DNA of 64,000 nucleotides from assembly GCA_964291335.2 (NCBI GenBank), contig OZ219748.1:372001-436000 (forward strand). The letters are read 5' to 3'. Position 1 is the first letter of the stretch; the number at the start of each line of letters is the position of its first letter. Under the pieces are notes generated by a model. It worked only from the letters and a program-made list of their open reading frames with translations. It made no database searches and had not been told where the DNA came from. The translations under genes were made by a program, and so were the position numbers. Origin of the DNA: G964291335 sp964291335 (lineage in GTDB: Bacteria; Chloroflexota; Dehalococcoidia; Lucifugimonadales; UBA3495). Of the stretch, positions 34,502-42,935 are shown in pieces.

Positions 34502-34912
34502 TCAGCGTTGTACGTACACAACCCCTTCTTCTCGCCCAACGTAGCGGTCTCTCATTGTCAGAAAAGCCCGGTGCTTTTCAGGCTGATACTCGGTGCGGTT
34601 GTTATCATCATCCAGGTAAGGATTGGGGAAATAGCAGCGCACCAGGGTTTCCTCCCAATCCCTGGAAAAGCGGACATAGAAAGACTTCAGGCCGCCGTGG
34701 CTTTCCGCTTCCACGAACTGAATGCCATTAACCGAGCTTTCCGAGAGGTGAAAGTGCCAGTTGTCTGCCTCAATGGTAACCCAGCCATTGCTGAAGTCCG
34801 GGGATTTAATTCCCCGGGAAGTGTTTTCACTGGCCACTTCACCGCCGCCGACCACCCACATCATCCGGTCATCAGCAGTCAGCTCACGAATCAACTCCCC
34901 CAAAATCTCCAT
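34502..34912 (-). CDS. Unrecognised protein in the cobalamin-riboswitch operon
   Basis: 136 residues from the ATG at 34912, 43 bp after cobN. It is soluble and acidic, with no signal peptide or membrane segment. Recognisable but unassigned blocks are NWHFHLSESSVNGIQFVEAE, FYVRFSRDWEETLVRCYFPN and PYLDDDNNRTEY. The W-H-F-H and V-x-x-I-x-F-V-E spacing faintly recalls heme-carrier ChuX/HutX-like folds, which bind tetrapyrroles, but I cannot confirm this. It lies between cobN and cbtB, so a tetrapyrrole or cobalt carrier, or a chelatase accessory, is a guess from position. Confidence 0.65.
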   Translation of the reverse strand: MEILGELIRELTADDRMMWVVGGGEVASENTSRGIKSPDFSNGWVTIEADNWHFHLSESSVNGIQFVEAESHGGLKSFYVRFSRDWEETLVRCYFPNPYLDDDNNRTEYQPEKHRAFLTMRDRYVGREEGVVYVQR

Positions 34913-34955
34913 GTCCTGCCTCTTCAGCAATCTCAGACTCTTGTTGCGATTGCCA

Positions 34956-37900
34956 TTATGGGGATTGTCGGCCCTCTTGTCCAGCTTCCAGGTCAGCTTC
35001 CAGTTCCAGGTAGAGGCTGCGCAGCTGCTCCATAATTTCCGGCGAGGGTTCCTCCCACATTCCTCGCTGGATCGCTTCGAGCAGCCGCTCCACGATGCCT
35101 CGCAGGGCCCAGGGGTTGCTCTGCCGGAAAAACTGCTGCATCTCCTCGTTAAACACATACTCCCCGGTAACGTCCTCATACATCCAGTCTTCCACCACCT
35201 GGGCGGTAGCGTCATAACCGAACATATAATCAACCGTGGCCGCCAGCTCAAAGGCGCCCTTATATCCGTGGCGGCGCATAGATTCCATCCATTTAGGGTT
35301 GACCACCCGGCTGCGAAAGACCCGCCGCGCTTCATCCTGCAAGTCCCTTACCCGAGAGCGGGAAGGGTCGGAACTATCCCCGAAGAACTGGCGTGGGTTT
35401 CTGCCGGTCAAGGCGCGCACCGTGGCAATCATCCCGCCGTGGTACTGCATATAGTCATCGCTATCGAAAACGTCGTGTTCCCGGTTGTCCTGATTTTTAG
35501 CGGCAATCACAATCTGGCCGAACCGACGCCGGAATTCGTCCCGCGCACTGACGCCAAAGTCCTGACGGGTGTAGGCATAGCCGCCCCAGGCGGTATAGAC
35601 TTCCGCCAGGTCCTGCACCGTTTCCCAGTTCCGTTCGTCCAGCGCCGGCAATATCCCGGCCCCATAGGCGCCCGGCTTGCTGCCAAAGATCCGATACAGG
35701 GCCCCCGTTGATCGGTTGACGGGGCCGCCCCCGGCATCGGACTGGGCAATCTCTCCGCTGGCAACTTCGGCCGGACGCTGAACCCGATCTTCCTGAAGGT
35801 GCTTAATGACAAAGTTGCGTTCCGGGGGTTCAGCCAGCGCCGCCACCTGTTCCACTGCCTGGTCCAGCAGGTAAATCAGATTGGGGAAAGCGTCCCGGAA
35901 GAAGCCGCTAATGCGCACTGTAACATCGATACGGGGACGGCCCAGCTCCTCCAGCGGTATGATTTCCAATCCGGAAACCCGGCGGCTTTCCGCCTGCCAC
36001 AGAGGACGCACACCCAGCAGGTACATTATCTGGGCTATGTCATCCCCGTGGGTGCGCATGGCCGAGGTGCCCCAGACTACTACCCCCACCATCTCCGGGT
36101 AGTCCCCTTCCTCTGCCAGGTACTTGGCCAGCAAAGCGTCGCCCAGGTTCTTGCCCACCTGCCAGGCTGCCGGCGACGGCAGTGTTTTGGGGTCCACTGA
36201 ATAAAAATTGCGTCCCGTAGGCAGAACGTTAGCCATGCCTCGGGTAGGAGCGCCGCTGGGCCCCGGGGGGACAAACCGGCCCTCCAGCCCCCGCAACAGG
36301 TTGTCAACTTCGTCCGAAGTGCGCATCAAGGCCGGATAAATGAAATCGGTAACGTAACGCAGAACTCCTTCAGTGGCCGCATCGGGCCGCCCCAGGATAC
36401 GCTCCACCACCTCGGGAACCCGTCCCGAGTCGAACCCACCCGCCAGCAGCAAGCCATAGGCCTGGCGGGTCAACATTTCCAGCCGTTCAATTACATCCCC
36501 GGCGCTGCGCACCGGAGACCCATCGTCCAGCTCAAGCAGAAGGGTTGGTACAGCGCCATTGACTGCCTGGCCCGGGTCATTCTGCAAAGCCGTATAGTCC
36601 AGCGCCAGGGCTTCAGCCAGGGAGCGGCGCAGGCTGGGGATTCCGCTTATGTCAAGTCGGGTCAGGGCGGAAAGCAAGCCAATCAACTGCTCTTCAGTGG
36701 GCGGCTGGCCCAGGGTGTGCAGGCCGTCCTTTATCTGAACATCCTTAATTTCGCAAAGGTATCCGTCGATTTCCAGCATAAACTCGCCGAAATCGTCCGG
36801 TTGAGCTGCCACGCCCAAATCCCGGTGCAATTCGGCCTTTTGCACCATTTCCCATATCTGACTTTCCAGCAGGGGCAGCTTGGCCGGGTCCAGGGTCTGG
36901 CACTGGTAATGTTCGTCCAGCAGCTGTTCCAACCGGGCAATATCTCCATAACTATCAGCAGTAGTCATCGGCGGAATCAGATGATCGATGATGGTGGCAT
37001 GCGCGCGGCGTTTGGCCTGCGTGCCTTCGCCAGGGTTGTTGATAATGAAGGGATAGAACAGGGGCAGGTCCTGGAGCGCCACTTCCGGGTAGCAGGCTTC
37101 GGAAAGGCCGATTCCCTTGCCCGGCAGCCATTCCAGGGTGCCATGTTTCCCTACATGCACCATGGCATCGGCCCCGAATACGTCGCGAATCCATCGGTAA
37201 TAGGCAAGGTAATGGTGCGTAGGGGTCAGGTCGGGGCTATGGTAAACGGATATGGGGTTTTCGCCAAAGCCCCGGGGCGGCTGCAACCCGACAAAAACAT
37301 TGCCCAACTGCAACCCGGCAATCGCCAGAGAATCCCCGGTTCGGTACACCTGCCCCGGAGGGTCACCCCAGGCATCCTGCAATTCCTGCCGCACCGAAGG
37401 CGCAAAGCCCTGGAACCATTGGGAATACTGGCGCCGATTTACATGGCCGGCGGCTAACTGCAACTGTGATTCCGTTAACGAATCCCGGTCGTTGCTGCAT
37501 CGCTCAATAATCCGGTGGACCAATTCATCGCCATCAGCGGGAATATCCGCCACCTGGTAACCGGCATCGGCCAAGGCGTGCAGCAGGTGAACCACCGAAG
37601 CCGGCGTGTCCAAGCCGACGGCATTGCCGATCCGGGCGTCCCTGGTGGGGTAGTTGCTCATGATTATGGCTACCCGCTTGTCCCGGTTGGGTTTTAACCG
37701 CAGGCAGGCCCACTTCGCTGACAACCGGGCCAGATAATCCATCCGATCGGGGGCGGCGGCATAGCGCTGCAACCGCGCGCCGGCCAGGCTCTGACTGCCC
37801 GTTTCTTCCTCTTTGAAGGAAACCGGCACGGTGATAATGCGCCCGTCAAATTCAGGCAACGCAATGTTCATCGCAGTATCAATGGGGCCTAAACCCAGCG

Positions 37901-38831
37901 CATTCCCCTCCCACTCCTGGCGGGAGCCGGTACTGACAATCCCCTGAATAATGGGCAAGTCCAGCGTCTCCAGCAAATCCACCGACCAGCCGGTAGCAAT
38001 GGTCGGGCCCTCCTGGCTTAAATCACTCATCGCCAGGCCCATAGTATTGATGATGCAGTGAACCCGGGGCTGGCCTTCCTGACTAACCATGAAACCGCTT
38101 AAGGCGCGGCTGCGCTGGCCGTCTTCTTCCGGGTCATGCTTCAGGCTATAGGAATAGACTGGCAGTACGTTTACCTGCTGCGCTTCCAGGCGGCGAATAA
38201 GTTCATCCACGAACTGGAGATTGCCACTCATCCAGTGGGCCCGATAAAAAAGCAGGCCCACGGCGGGACGTCCGGCAACGAAACGGCGGCCAATAAAGAG
38301 GTTCACGTCAGCAAGTTCATGTTCGTCAGCATCGGGATGGTAAAGGCCTTCCCAGGGCACTGGTTCAGGGGCTTCATGGCCGTAGCCGGTGCCCAGGTAG
38401 GTATCGCTCAGAAAGAGGAACAGGTTGTGGAAATTGACGATACCACCCCGCATCAGGTAGGAAAAGACCGTTTCCAGTTCCGCTACCGGCACTGAGCAGG
38501 CGGCAACCAGGTCTTCGTCCCACTCCTGGTGGCCGGGACAGGCAATCAAGGGAACGTTGTTTTCCCGGCACCGGGCAACCAGCAAGTCGAAAGCTTCCGG
38601 CATAGCCCGCTTGCCGCCCAGCAGCCGCAGCACCACTGCCCCGGCGCTGCTTGCCGTCGCCAACAGCTTCGCCCAGGCGTCTTCGCCGTCCAGGGTCGCC
38701 GGATTGCAGGCCTGCACCGGCGCAAAATCCTCTGGCAAACCGGACAAAGCCCGGTTGGCAGTAAGAATATCGGTATCGGCAGTGGTTATCAGAACCAGGC
38801 TTTTTCGGGCGCCTTCCCTGCTTGCAGTCAA
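34956..38831 (-). CDS. cobN: Cobaltochelatase large subunit
   Basis: 1291 residues, full CobN/ChlH size. N-terminal part: VVLRLLGGKRAMPEAFDLL and IACPGHQEWDEDL. Central part: the CobN signature GGNTEN-like region reads HYLAYYRWIRDVFGADAMVH and GKHGTLEWLPGKGIGLS, with NNPGEGTQAKRRAHATIIDH. C-terminal part: VVVWGTSAMRTHGDDIAQIMYLLGVRP, SGFFRDAFPNLIYLLD, RIFGSKPGAYGAGI and KWMESMRRHGYKGAFE. It inserts cobalt into the corrin ring in an ATP-dependent complex with AAA+ partner(s), here probably the ChlID fusion. It follows cbiE by 18 bp. Confidence 0.93.
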   Translation of the reverse strand: MTASREGARKSLVLITTADTDILTANRALSGLPEDFAPVQACNPATLDGEDAWAKLLATASSAGAVVLRLLGGKRAMPEAFDLLVARCRENNVPLIACPGHQEWDEDLVAACSVPVAELETVFSYLMRGGIVNFHNLFLFLSDTYLGTGYGHEAPEPVPWEGLYHPDADEHELADVNLFIGRRFVAGRPAVGLLFYRAHWMSGNLQFVDELIRRLEAQQVNVLPVYSYSLKHDPEEDGQRSRALSGFMVSQEGQPRVHCIINTMGLAMSDLSQEGPTIATGWSVDLLETLDLPIIQGIVSTGSRQEWEGNALGLGPIDTAMNIALPEFDGRIITVPVSFKEEETGSQSLAGARLQRYAAAPDRMDYLARLSAKWACLRLKPNRDKRVAIIMSNYPTRDARIGNAVGLDTPASVVHLLHALADAGYQVADIPADGDELVHRIIERCSNDRDSLTESQLQLAAGHVNRRQYSQWFQGFAPSVRQELQDAWGDPPGQVYRTGDSLAIAGLQLGNVFVGLQPPRGFGENPISVYHSPDLTPTHHYLAYYRWIRDVFGADAMVHVGKHGTLEWLPGKGIGLSEACYPEVALQDLPLFYPFIINNPGEGTQAKRRAHATIIDHLIPPMTTADSYGDIARLEQLLDEHYQCQTLDPAKLPLLESQIWEMVQKAELHRDLGVAAQPDDFGEFMLEIDGYLCEIKDVQIKDGLHTLGQPPTEEQLIGLLSALTRLDISGIPSLRRSLAEALALDYTALQNDPGQAVNGAVPTLLLELDDGSPVRSAGDVIERLEMLTRQAYGLLLAGGFDSGRVPEVVERILGRPDAATEGVLRYVTDFIYPALMRTSDEVDNLLRGLEGRFVPPGPSGAPTRGMANVLPTGRNFYSVDPKTLPSPAAWQVGKNLGDALLAKYLAEEGDYPEMVGVVVWGTSAMRTHGDDIAQIMYLLGVRPLWQAESRRVSGLEIIPLEELGRPRIDVTVRISGFFRDAFPNLIYLLDQAVEQVAALAEPPERNFVIKHLQEDRVQRPAEVASGEIAQSDAGGGPVNRSTGALYRIFGSKPGAYGAGILPALDERNWETVQDLAEVYTAWGGYAYTRQDFGVSARDEFRRRFGQIVIAAKNQDNREHDVFDSDDYMQYHGGMIATVRALTGRNPRQFFGDSSDPSRSRVRDLQDEARRVFRSRVVNPKWMESMRRHGYKGAFELAATVDYMFGYDATAQVVEDWMYEDVTGEYVFNEEMQQFFRQSNPWALRGIVERLLEAIQRGMWEEPSPEIMEQLRSLYLELEADLEAGQEGRQSP

Positions 38832-38849
38832 TTCGGGTGTACCTTCCGG

Positions 38850-39548
38850 CTAGTAATTTCCGGCGTCGGGGCGCAGGAACACCATGATGGACAGGTCGCT
38901 AAACTCTTCACTCAAAGCAGCGCATTCTCGCAGCGTACCGCGCCACGCTTGTTCCCCCTCCAGGGTGAGCCGCTGATAAATGATTACCGCCCGGTCCGGC
39001 GCAACGCCGGCGGCAAGCAAGCCTTGCGCAATGGCTGGCGGCATCAGGTCAAAGGGACGGGGCAGCAGGATTATGTGGCGTTGCGCATCCCGCAGACAGC
39101 GCTCCAGCTCGGCCAGGGCAGACTCGCTGCCATCGCGACGGTGCAGGGTAATAAACAGGGATTCTTCCAGGGCAATGCCGGCCCGGGCGCAGGCGATTTG
39201 CACCGAACTTACGCCGGGGATCAATTCTACCTGTCCGGCTCGGCGGTACACTCGGGCCAGCAGTTCGCGAGCAGAGACATTCAGGTCGCCCCAGCAGCAG
39301 ACCACGCATTTTTTGCCTTGCCGGGCCTGTCCGGCGACATATTCCAGAGTATCTTCCTGGTCGCGGTAGTTCATAGGGCGCAGCTCAGCGTTGCCGACCC
39401 ATTCGGTTACTACGTCCAGCACCGTCCCGAAACCGGCCACCACGTCCGCCGACGCCAATGCCTGCCGTCCCCGCAGGGTCAACAGCAAAGGATCGCCAGG
39501 ACCCACTGCCACCACAGTCAACGCAATGTCATTCTTGTCGCTGGTCAT
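38850..39548 (-). CDS. cbiE: Precorrin-6Y / cobalt-precorrin-7 C5-methyltransferase (CbiE type)
   Basis: 232 residues of the tetrapyrrole methylase family. N-terminal VVAVGPGDPLLLTLRGRQAL and ADVVAG, the SAM-binding loop CCWGDLNVS, then ELIPGVSSVQIACARAG and FITLHRR, which resemble the CbiE/CobL-N pattern (IPGxSSVQ, SLHGR). The decarboxylase/C15-methylase half (CbiT) is not fused, and no cbiT is in the window. It is the first gene behind the cobalamin riboswitch. Specific assignment to CbiE rather than another corrin methylase is by motif memory. Confidence 0.8.
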   Translation of the reverse strand: MTSDKNDIALTVVAVGPGDPLLLTLRGRQALASADVVAGFGTVLDVVTEWVGNAELRPMNYRDQEDTLEYVAGQARQGKKCVVCCWGDLNVSARELLARVYRRAGQVELIPGVSSVQIACARAGIALEESLFITLHRRDGSESALAELERCLRDAQRHIILLPRPFDLMPPAIAQGLLAAGVAPDRAVIIYQRLTLEGEQAWRGTLRECAALSEEFSDLSIMVFLRPDAGNY

Positions 39549-39610
39549 TCAGGCTGCCATTCCCACAGACTGGTATTTCCGATGGACTCTGAAATATCCT
39601 GTGACCCACA

Positions 39611-39646
39611 CAAAAAACTAACCCCCGGCTCTGCAATTGCCGGGGG
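39611..39646 (-). terminator. Riboswitch-linked intrinsic terminator
   Basis: On the minus strand an 8-bp GC stem (39646-39639 with 39629-39622; CCCCCGGC/GCCGGGGG) is followed by TTAGTTTTTT (to 39611). It lies about 90 nt after the B12 box and 63 nt before cbiE, suiting transcription attenuation by the riboswitch. Confidence 0.8.
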
Positions 39647-39734
39647 GCGAAAGGCGTACAGTATTGCAAACCGGTTGCACTGACCGCCGCCATTGCGAAC
39701 CCTCTCCGTTTAGCGCAGAGCTGAAGTCCAAATA

Positions 39735-39915
39735 ACCCGGGGCCGGTCTCCTGGCTTACGGATCACAGTGCCTTTGGCGCCTTCCCGTCTCTTGCTTCCT
39801 GCACAACCACCGGCAGGAAAGCCGGTTTTATAGACAGTGGCATCGATGCCAAAGGACTAACCGTTTACAGTGGCGCAACCGCAGCGGACTTTCACCGCCT
39901 TCCCGATTATACCGT
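39735..39915 (-). ncRNA. Cobalamin riboswitch
   Basis: On the minus strand the aptamer begins near 39910 with GGGAAGGCGGTGAAAGTCCG, followed by the conserved GCGGTTGCGCCACTGTAAACG core. It ends with the B12 box AAGCCAGGAGACCGGCC at 39757-39741, a perfect match to the class signature. High adenosylcobalamin should favour the terminator at 39611-39646 and switch off cbiE-cobN-unknown-cbtB-cbtA-chlID. Confidence 0.95.
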
Positions 39916-39979
39916 AACGGCGCCCCGAATCACGTATTTCATTGTTAAGATTGACCAGGATAGTACTGATTTTAAGGGT

Positions 39980-40008
39980 ACTCTATCCCTGACTCCGGTG
40001 AATGTCAA
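39980..40008 (-). promoter_or_regulatory. Promoter of the cobalamin-riboswitch operon
   Basis: Minus-strand TTGACA (40008-40003) and TAGAGT (39985-39980) with a 17-nt spacer. Predicted start near 39973, about 60 nt before the aptamer core. Confidence 0.6.
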
Positions 40009-40097
40009 GGGCCGGCAGCTCGCTATTGCCCAGGGGAATTTCAGACACTGGGGGCAATGCCTTCAAGGCGCCAATATCGTTCAGCAGCGGCGGAAGT

Positions 40098-40126
40098 TTG
40101 ACAATGACCGCGCCTTTGCCTATCTT
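40098..40126 (+). promoter_or_regulatory. Promoter of the Gfo/Idh/MocA oxidoreductase gene
   Basis: TTGACA (40098-40103), 17-nt spacer, TATCTT (40121-40126). This places transcription start near 40133, 39 nt before the GTG start at 40172. It argues against the much longer frame that would begin at 39998. Confidence 0.6.
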
Positions 40127-40171
40127 GCACAGAAGATTATGCTTCAATTCACTTCATATAGAGGGGGCGCC

Positions 40172-41212
40172 GTGTCCTTTGGTTGGGGAATAGTCAGCGT
40201 CGGGATGCACCCGGAAAACAGAATTGCGCCAGCAATCAATGCCGCCGCCGGGGCCGAGTTAGTGGCGGTATGCAGTCGAGACCAGGGGCGGGCCGAGGCG
40301 TTTGCCGCCAGGCACGGAGCCAGCTCCGCCTATGACTCGCTGGAAGCCCTGCTGACCGACAGCCGGGTGGATGGCGTTTTCATTGCATCTCCCAATTCCC
40401 GGCACGCCGCCCAATCCATACAGGCGGCGCAGGCTGGCAAGCATGTCCTCTCGGAAAAGCCCATGACCACCACCTTGGAGGACGCCCTGGCAATGGTTAA
40501 AGTCTGCCGGGAGCGGCGGGTCAAACTGGGGGTAGGGTTCGAGCTGCGGCACAACCCGGGCCACATCCTGGCTCGCAGCCTGGTGGCCCAGGGCGCTTTG
40601 GGTCGGGTTACCCTGGCCCAGGGACAGTGGGGGTTCGGCGTCAGAGGACAAGACACCTTCCCGCCCCGCACCGGCCGGCGGCAATGGTGGGACGACCCGG
40701 CAGCCGTTGGCGGCGCATCAACGATGATGGGCACCGGCGTCCACGTGGCCGACCTGCTGCGGTTCCTGCTGGCCCAGGAAATTACCGCAGTGGCAGCGAT
40801 TACCGACGGGCAAACCCCCGAGCGGCCGCTGGAGCAGTTGGCTGCCCTGTCCCTGCGCTTCAGCGGCGGCACGCTGGGCACGCTGGTCTGCGGTCGTCTG
40901 CTCCCCGACAGCCGCAACGACCTGGCTCTCTATGGCATCAATGGCCGCATTACCAGCGAAGCCACCATCTGGGAATCCCAGCGGGGGCGGGTTGACGTGG
41001 TCAGCGAAACCGTCGAACTCTCCGAGACCGTTCCCGAAGACTACCTGGGAAACTTCATCGCGCAAATCATCGATTTCCAGCAGGCAGTAGCGCAGGACCG
41101 GGAGCCGGCGGCCACCGGCATAGACGGCTTGCGGGTGGTGGAAACTACCCTGGCAATGATTGAGTCGGCCCGCACCGGCCGGACGGTGAAAATTGAACCG
41201 GCGCCGGTCTGA
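40172..41212 (+). CDS. Gfo/Idh/MocA family NAD(P)-dependent oxidoreductase
   Basis: 346 residues from the GTG at 40172, preceded by GAGGGGG. N-terminal Rossmann fold FGWGIVSVGMHPENRIAPAI (a variant of GxGxxG) and AELVAVCSRDQGRAEAFAARHG. Then VDGVFIASPNSRHAAQSIQA and the EKP motif HVLSEKPMTTTLEDA characteristic of the family. The C-terminal substrate domain has GGASTMMGTGVHVADLLRFLL. Members oxidise or reduce sugars, inositols or biliverdin-like compounds; the substrate here is not determinable. It is followed by the methyltransferase gene, possibly in one transcript. Confidence 0.85.
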   Translation: MSFGWGIVSVGMHPENRIAPAINAAAGAELVAVCSRDQGRAEAFAARHGASSAYDSLEALLTDSRVDGVFIASPNSRHAAQSIQAAQAGKHVLSEKPMTTTLEDALAMVKVCRERRVKLGVGFELRHNPGHILARSLVAQGALGRVTLAQGQWGFGVRGQDTFPPRTGRRQWWDDPAAVGGASTMMGTGVHVADLLRFLLAQEITAVAAITDGQTPERPLEQLAALSLRFSGGTLGTLVCGRLLPDSRNDLALYGINGRITSEATIWESQRGRVDVVSETVELSETVPEDYLGNFIAQIIDFQQAVAQDREPAATGIDGLRVVETTLAMIESARTGRTVKIEPAPV

Positions 41213-41328
41213 CCGCCAGCGTCCCGCTCTGTTGGTCTGCCGTTGTGACCTGCGGGCATTGTTGCCGACAGTGAACATTTTTGATTTACCGGCCTCGCCA
41301 GAATTATCTGCCCCGCCGTCAGGGAGAA

Positions 41329-42585
41329 ATGATAGTGCCAACTACTCGGCCTGATACCATCAGCGACTCTGCCGGGGCATCGGCTGTTCCCGGGGAGCTG
41401 CCTTTACCCGACCAGGCCGGTGAAGATTGGGATTTTGCCGGCCAGGATACCCAATACGGCACCCATGGCCTGCATACCTATGTAGCGGCGATGATTCCCG
41501 CGCTGGCCCGCCGGCTCATCGACTGCTACGCTCCACCAGGCGGCGTGGTGCTGGACCCCTTCTGCGGCGGCGGCGCCGTAGTAGTGGAAACGATACATTC
41601 CGGCCGGACAGCGTTGGGGCGGGATATAAACCCCCTGGCGGTAATGGTGGCCAGGGCTAAAAGCGCTCACGTCGCCGCCGAAGACATCAGCGCTTGCGGG
41701 AAAACAGTTCTGGCCCAGGCCAGGGAATACGATGGTCCGCCCCTGAGTTTTAACCCCTCTGACTACGTGGAATACTGGTTCAAGGGCTATATGCTCCAAC
41801 CTTTGACAGGACTGAGAAAGGCTATTGACCAGATTGAGCCGCCGGACTTGCACACTCTGTTCAAGGTATTATTCTCGGGTACTGTACGCAGTGTCAGTCT
41901 TACCCACCGCAACGAAGTGCGGCTGCGCCGGCTGACGGGAGCAAAGCTGGCGAATTTCAATCCCGATGTGTTCGAGGTTTTTAGCCGATACCTGAACCTG
42001 GCGCAGGAACGGGTGCCGGCCCTCCCCCCAGGCGCCCGGGCCCGGATAGAAAGAGGAAATACCCGGCAACTGAACCTCCGGCAGGAGGAGGTGGACACTA
42101 TCGTTTGCTCTCCGCCCTACGGCGATGAGCGCAACGGGGTTAATTACACCCAGTTCGCCAAGAATATGCTCTACTGGCTGGGTTACGACCGGGAACAGCT
42201 GCGCGCCGCCAGGGACGAAACCCTCGGCTGGGGCAAGGAATACCGCGCCGTTCCGCCCTCCCTTACCCTAGATTCCGCCCTTGCGCGAATTTCCGGCAAC
42301 CCCCGGTCAGTCCGGGAAGCCGTTGCCTTTTACGCCGATTATTACCAGGCATTGCGGGAGATGGTCAGAGTAACCAGAGGGCGCATCATCATTGTCATCG
42401 GCAACCGCGTGCTGAACAAGCAGGTGCTGGACAACGCCCAGGTTACCATCGAGCTGATGAATGCTATTGGCGTACCCCTGGAAAAACGGCGCCAAAGGAA
42501 GCTGCCCACCAAGCGGCTGCCCCGGATGCGGGAAGCCGGGGCGGCTATTGACCAGGAAGGTATCCTGGTGTTCCGAAATAGCTAA
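41329..42585 (+). CDS. Orphan DNA methyltransferase (N4-cytosine / N6-adenine type)
   Basis: 418 residues from the ATG at 41329; the GTG at 41335 has better SD spacing (AGGGAG) and may be the true start. SAM-binding motif I VVLDPFCGGGAVVVETIHSG and ALGRDINPLAVMVARAK come before catalytic motif IV CSPPYGDERNGVNYTQF, an SPPY motif of amino-methyltransferases. A conserved helix WLGYDREQLR follows, and RGRIIIVIGNRVLN late. There is no specificity or restriction gene adjacent, so it is a solitary modification enzyme. A tRNA/other nucleic-acid methylase of the TRM11-like superfamily is an alternative. Confidence 0.75.
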   Translation: MIVPTTRPDTISDSAGASAVPGELPLPDQAGEDWDFAGQDTQYGTHGLHTYVAAMIPALARRLIDCYAPPGGVVLDPFCGGGAVVVETIHSGRTALGRDINPLAVMVARAKSAHVAAEDISACGKTVLAQAREYDGPPLSFNPSDYVEYWFKGYMLQPLTGLRKAIDQIEPPDLHTLFKVLFSGTVRSVSLTHRNEVRLRRLTGAKLANFNPDVFEVFSRYLNLAQERVPALPPGARARIERGNTRQLNLRQEEVDTIVCSPPYGDERNGVNYTQFAKNMLYWLGYDREQLRAARDETLGWGKEYRAVPPSLTLDSALARISGNPRSVREAVAFYADYYQALREMVRVTRGRIIIVIGNRVLNKQVLDNAQVTIELMNAIGVPLEKRRQRKLPTKRLPRMREAGAAIDQEGILVFRNS

Positions 42586-42590
42586 CCTGG

Positions 42591-42617
42591 GGGGCCCGGG
42601 GCATCGCCCCGGGCCCC
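42591..42617. terminator. Strong bidirectional terminator hairpin
   Basis: GGGGCCCGGGGC (42591-42602) pairs perfectly with GCCCCGGGCCCC (42606-42617) around a 3-nt loop, in the 57-bp gap between the convergent methyltransferase and MoaD-like genes. There is no U-tract, but stem stability is very high. Confidence 0.7.
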
Positions 42618-42642
42618 TCAGACCGCCGGCATCCAGTAACGG

Positions 42643-42912
42643 TTATCCCCCGCCAATGGCCGGCAGAAAGTGAACCTCGCTGTTTTCCTGTACCCGCTCC
42701 AGCAGACCAATTTGGCTGGCCTCGCCATCAACGATAACCGCGATGCCGGTTTGCAGGTCATCTTCTTCGGCATCGTACAGGACGGCCTTTACGCCGGGAA
42801 ACTGCTGCTCCAGGTTGTTAATTACCTGACGCACCGTTCTTCCTTCGACCTGCACTCGATGCTGGCCGCCGGTCAGGCTTTGCATGGCGGTAGGTATCCA
42901 AACTTCAGGCAT
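42643..42912 (-). CDS. MoaD/ThiS family sulfur carrier protein
   Basis: 89 residues from the ATG at 42912 (a longer frame overlaps the upstream gene). It is a ubiquitin-like beta-grasp protein: VEGRTVRQVINNLEQQFPGV, IAVIVDGEAS, and the essential C-terminal Gly-Gly (FLPAIGGG) that is thiocarboxylated. It lies directly downstream of a molybdenum hydroxylase large subunit with overlapping ends, so it most likely serves molybdopterin synthesis (MoaD) for that enzyme, although a generic sulfur carrier role is possible. Confidence 0.82.
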   Translation of the reverse strand: MPEVWIPTAMQSLTGGQHRVQVEGRTVRQVINNLEQQFPGVKAVLYDAEEDDLQTGIAVIVDGEASQIGLLERVQENSEVHFLPAIGGG

Positions 42913-42935
42913 TAGCGCAGCTCGCAGTTCCTGCC

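Noticed and set aside
36425..36440. TCGAACC segment resembling a tRNA T-loop
   Set aside because: It lies inside cobN in a continuous reading frame and no acceptor or anticodon arm flanks it.
39998..40171. N-terminal extension of the Gfo/Idh/MocA gene
   Set aside because: A consensus-like promoter at 40098-40126 lies inside it, and GAGGGGG precedes the GTG at 40172 where the Rossmann fold begins.
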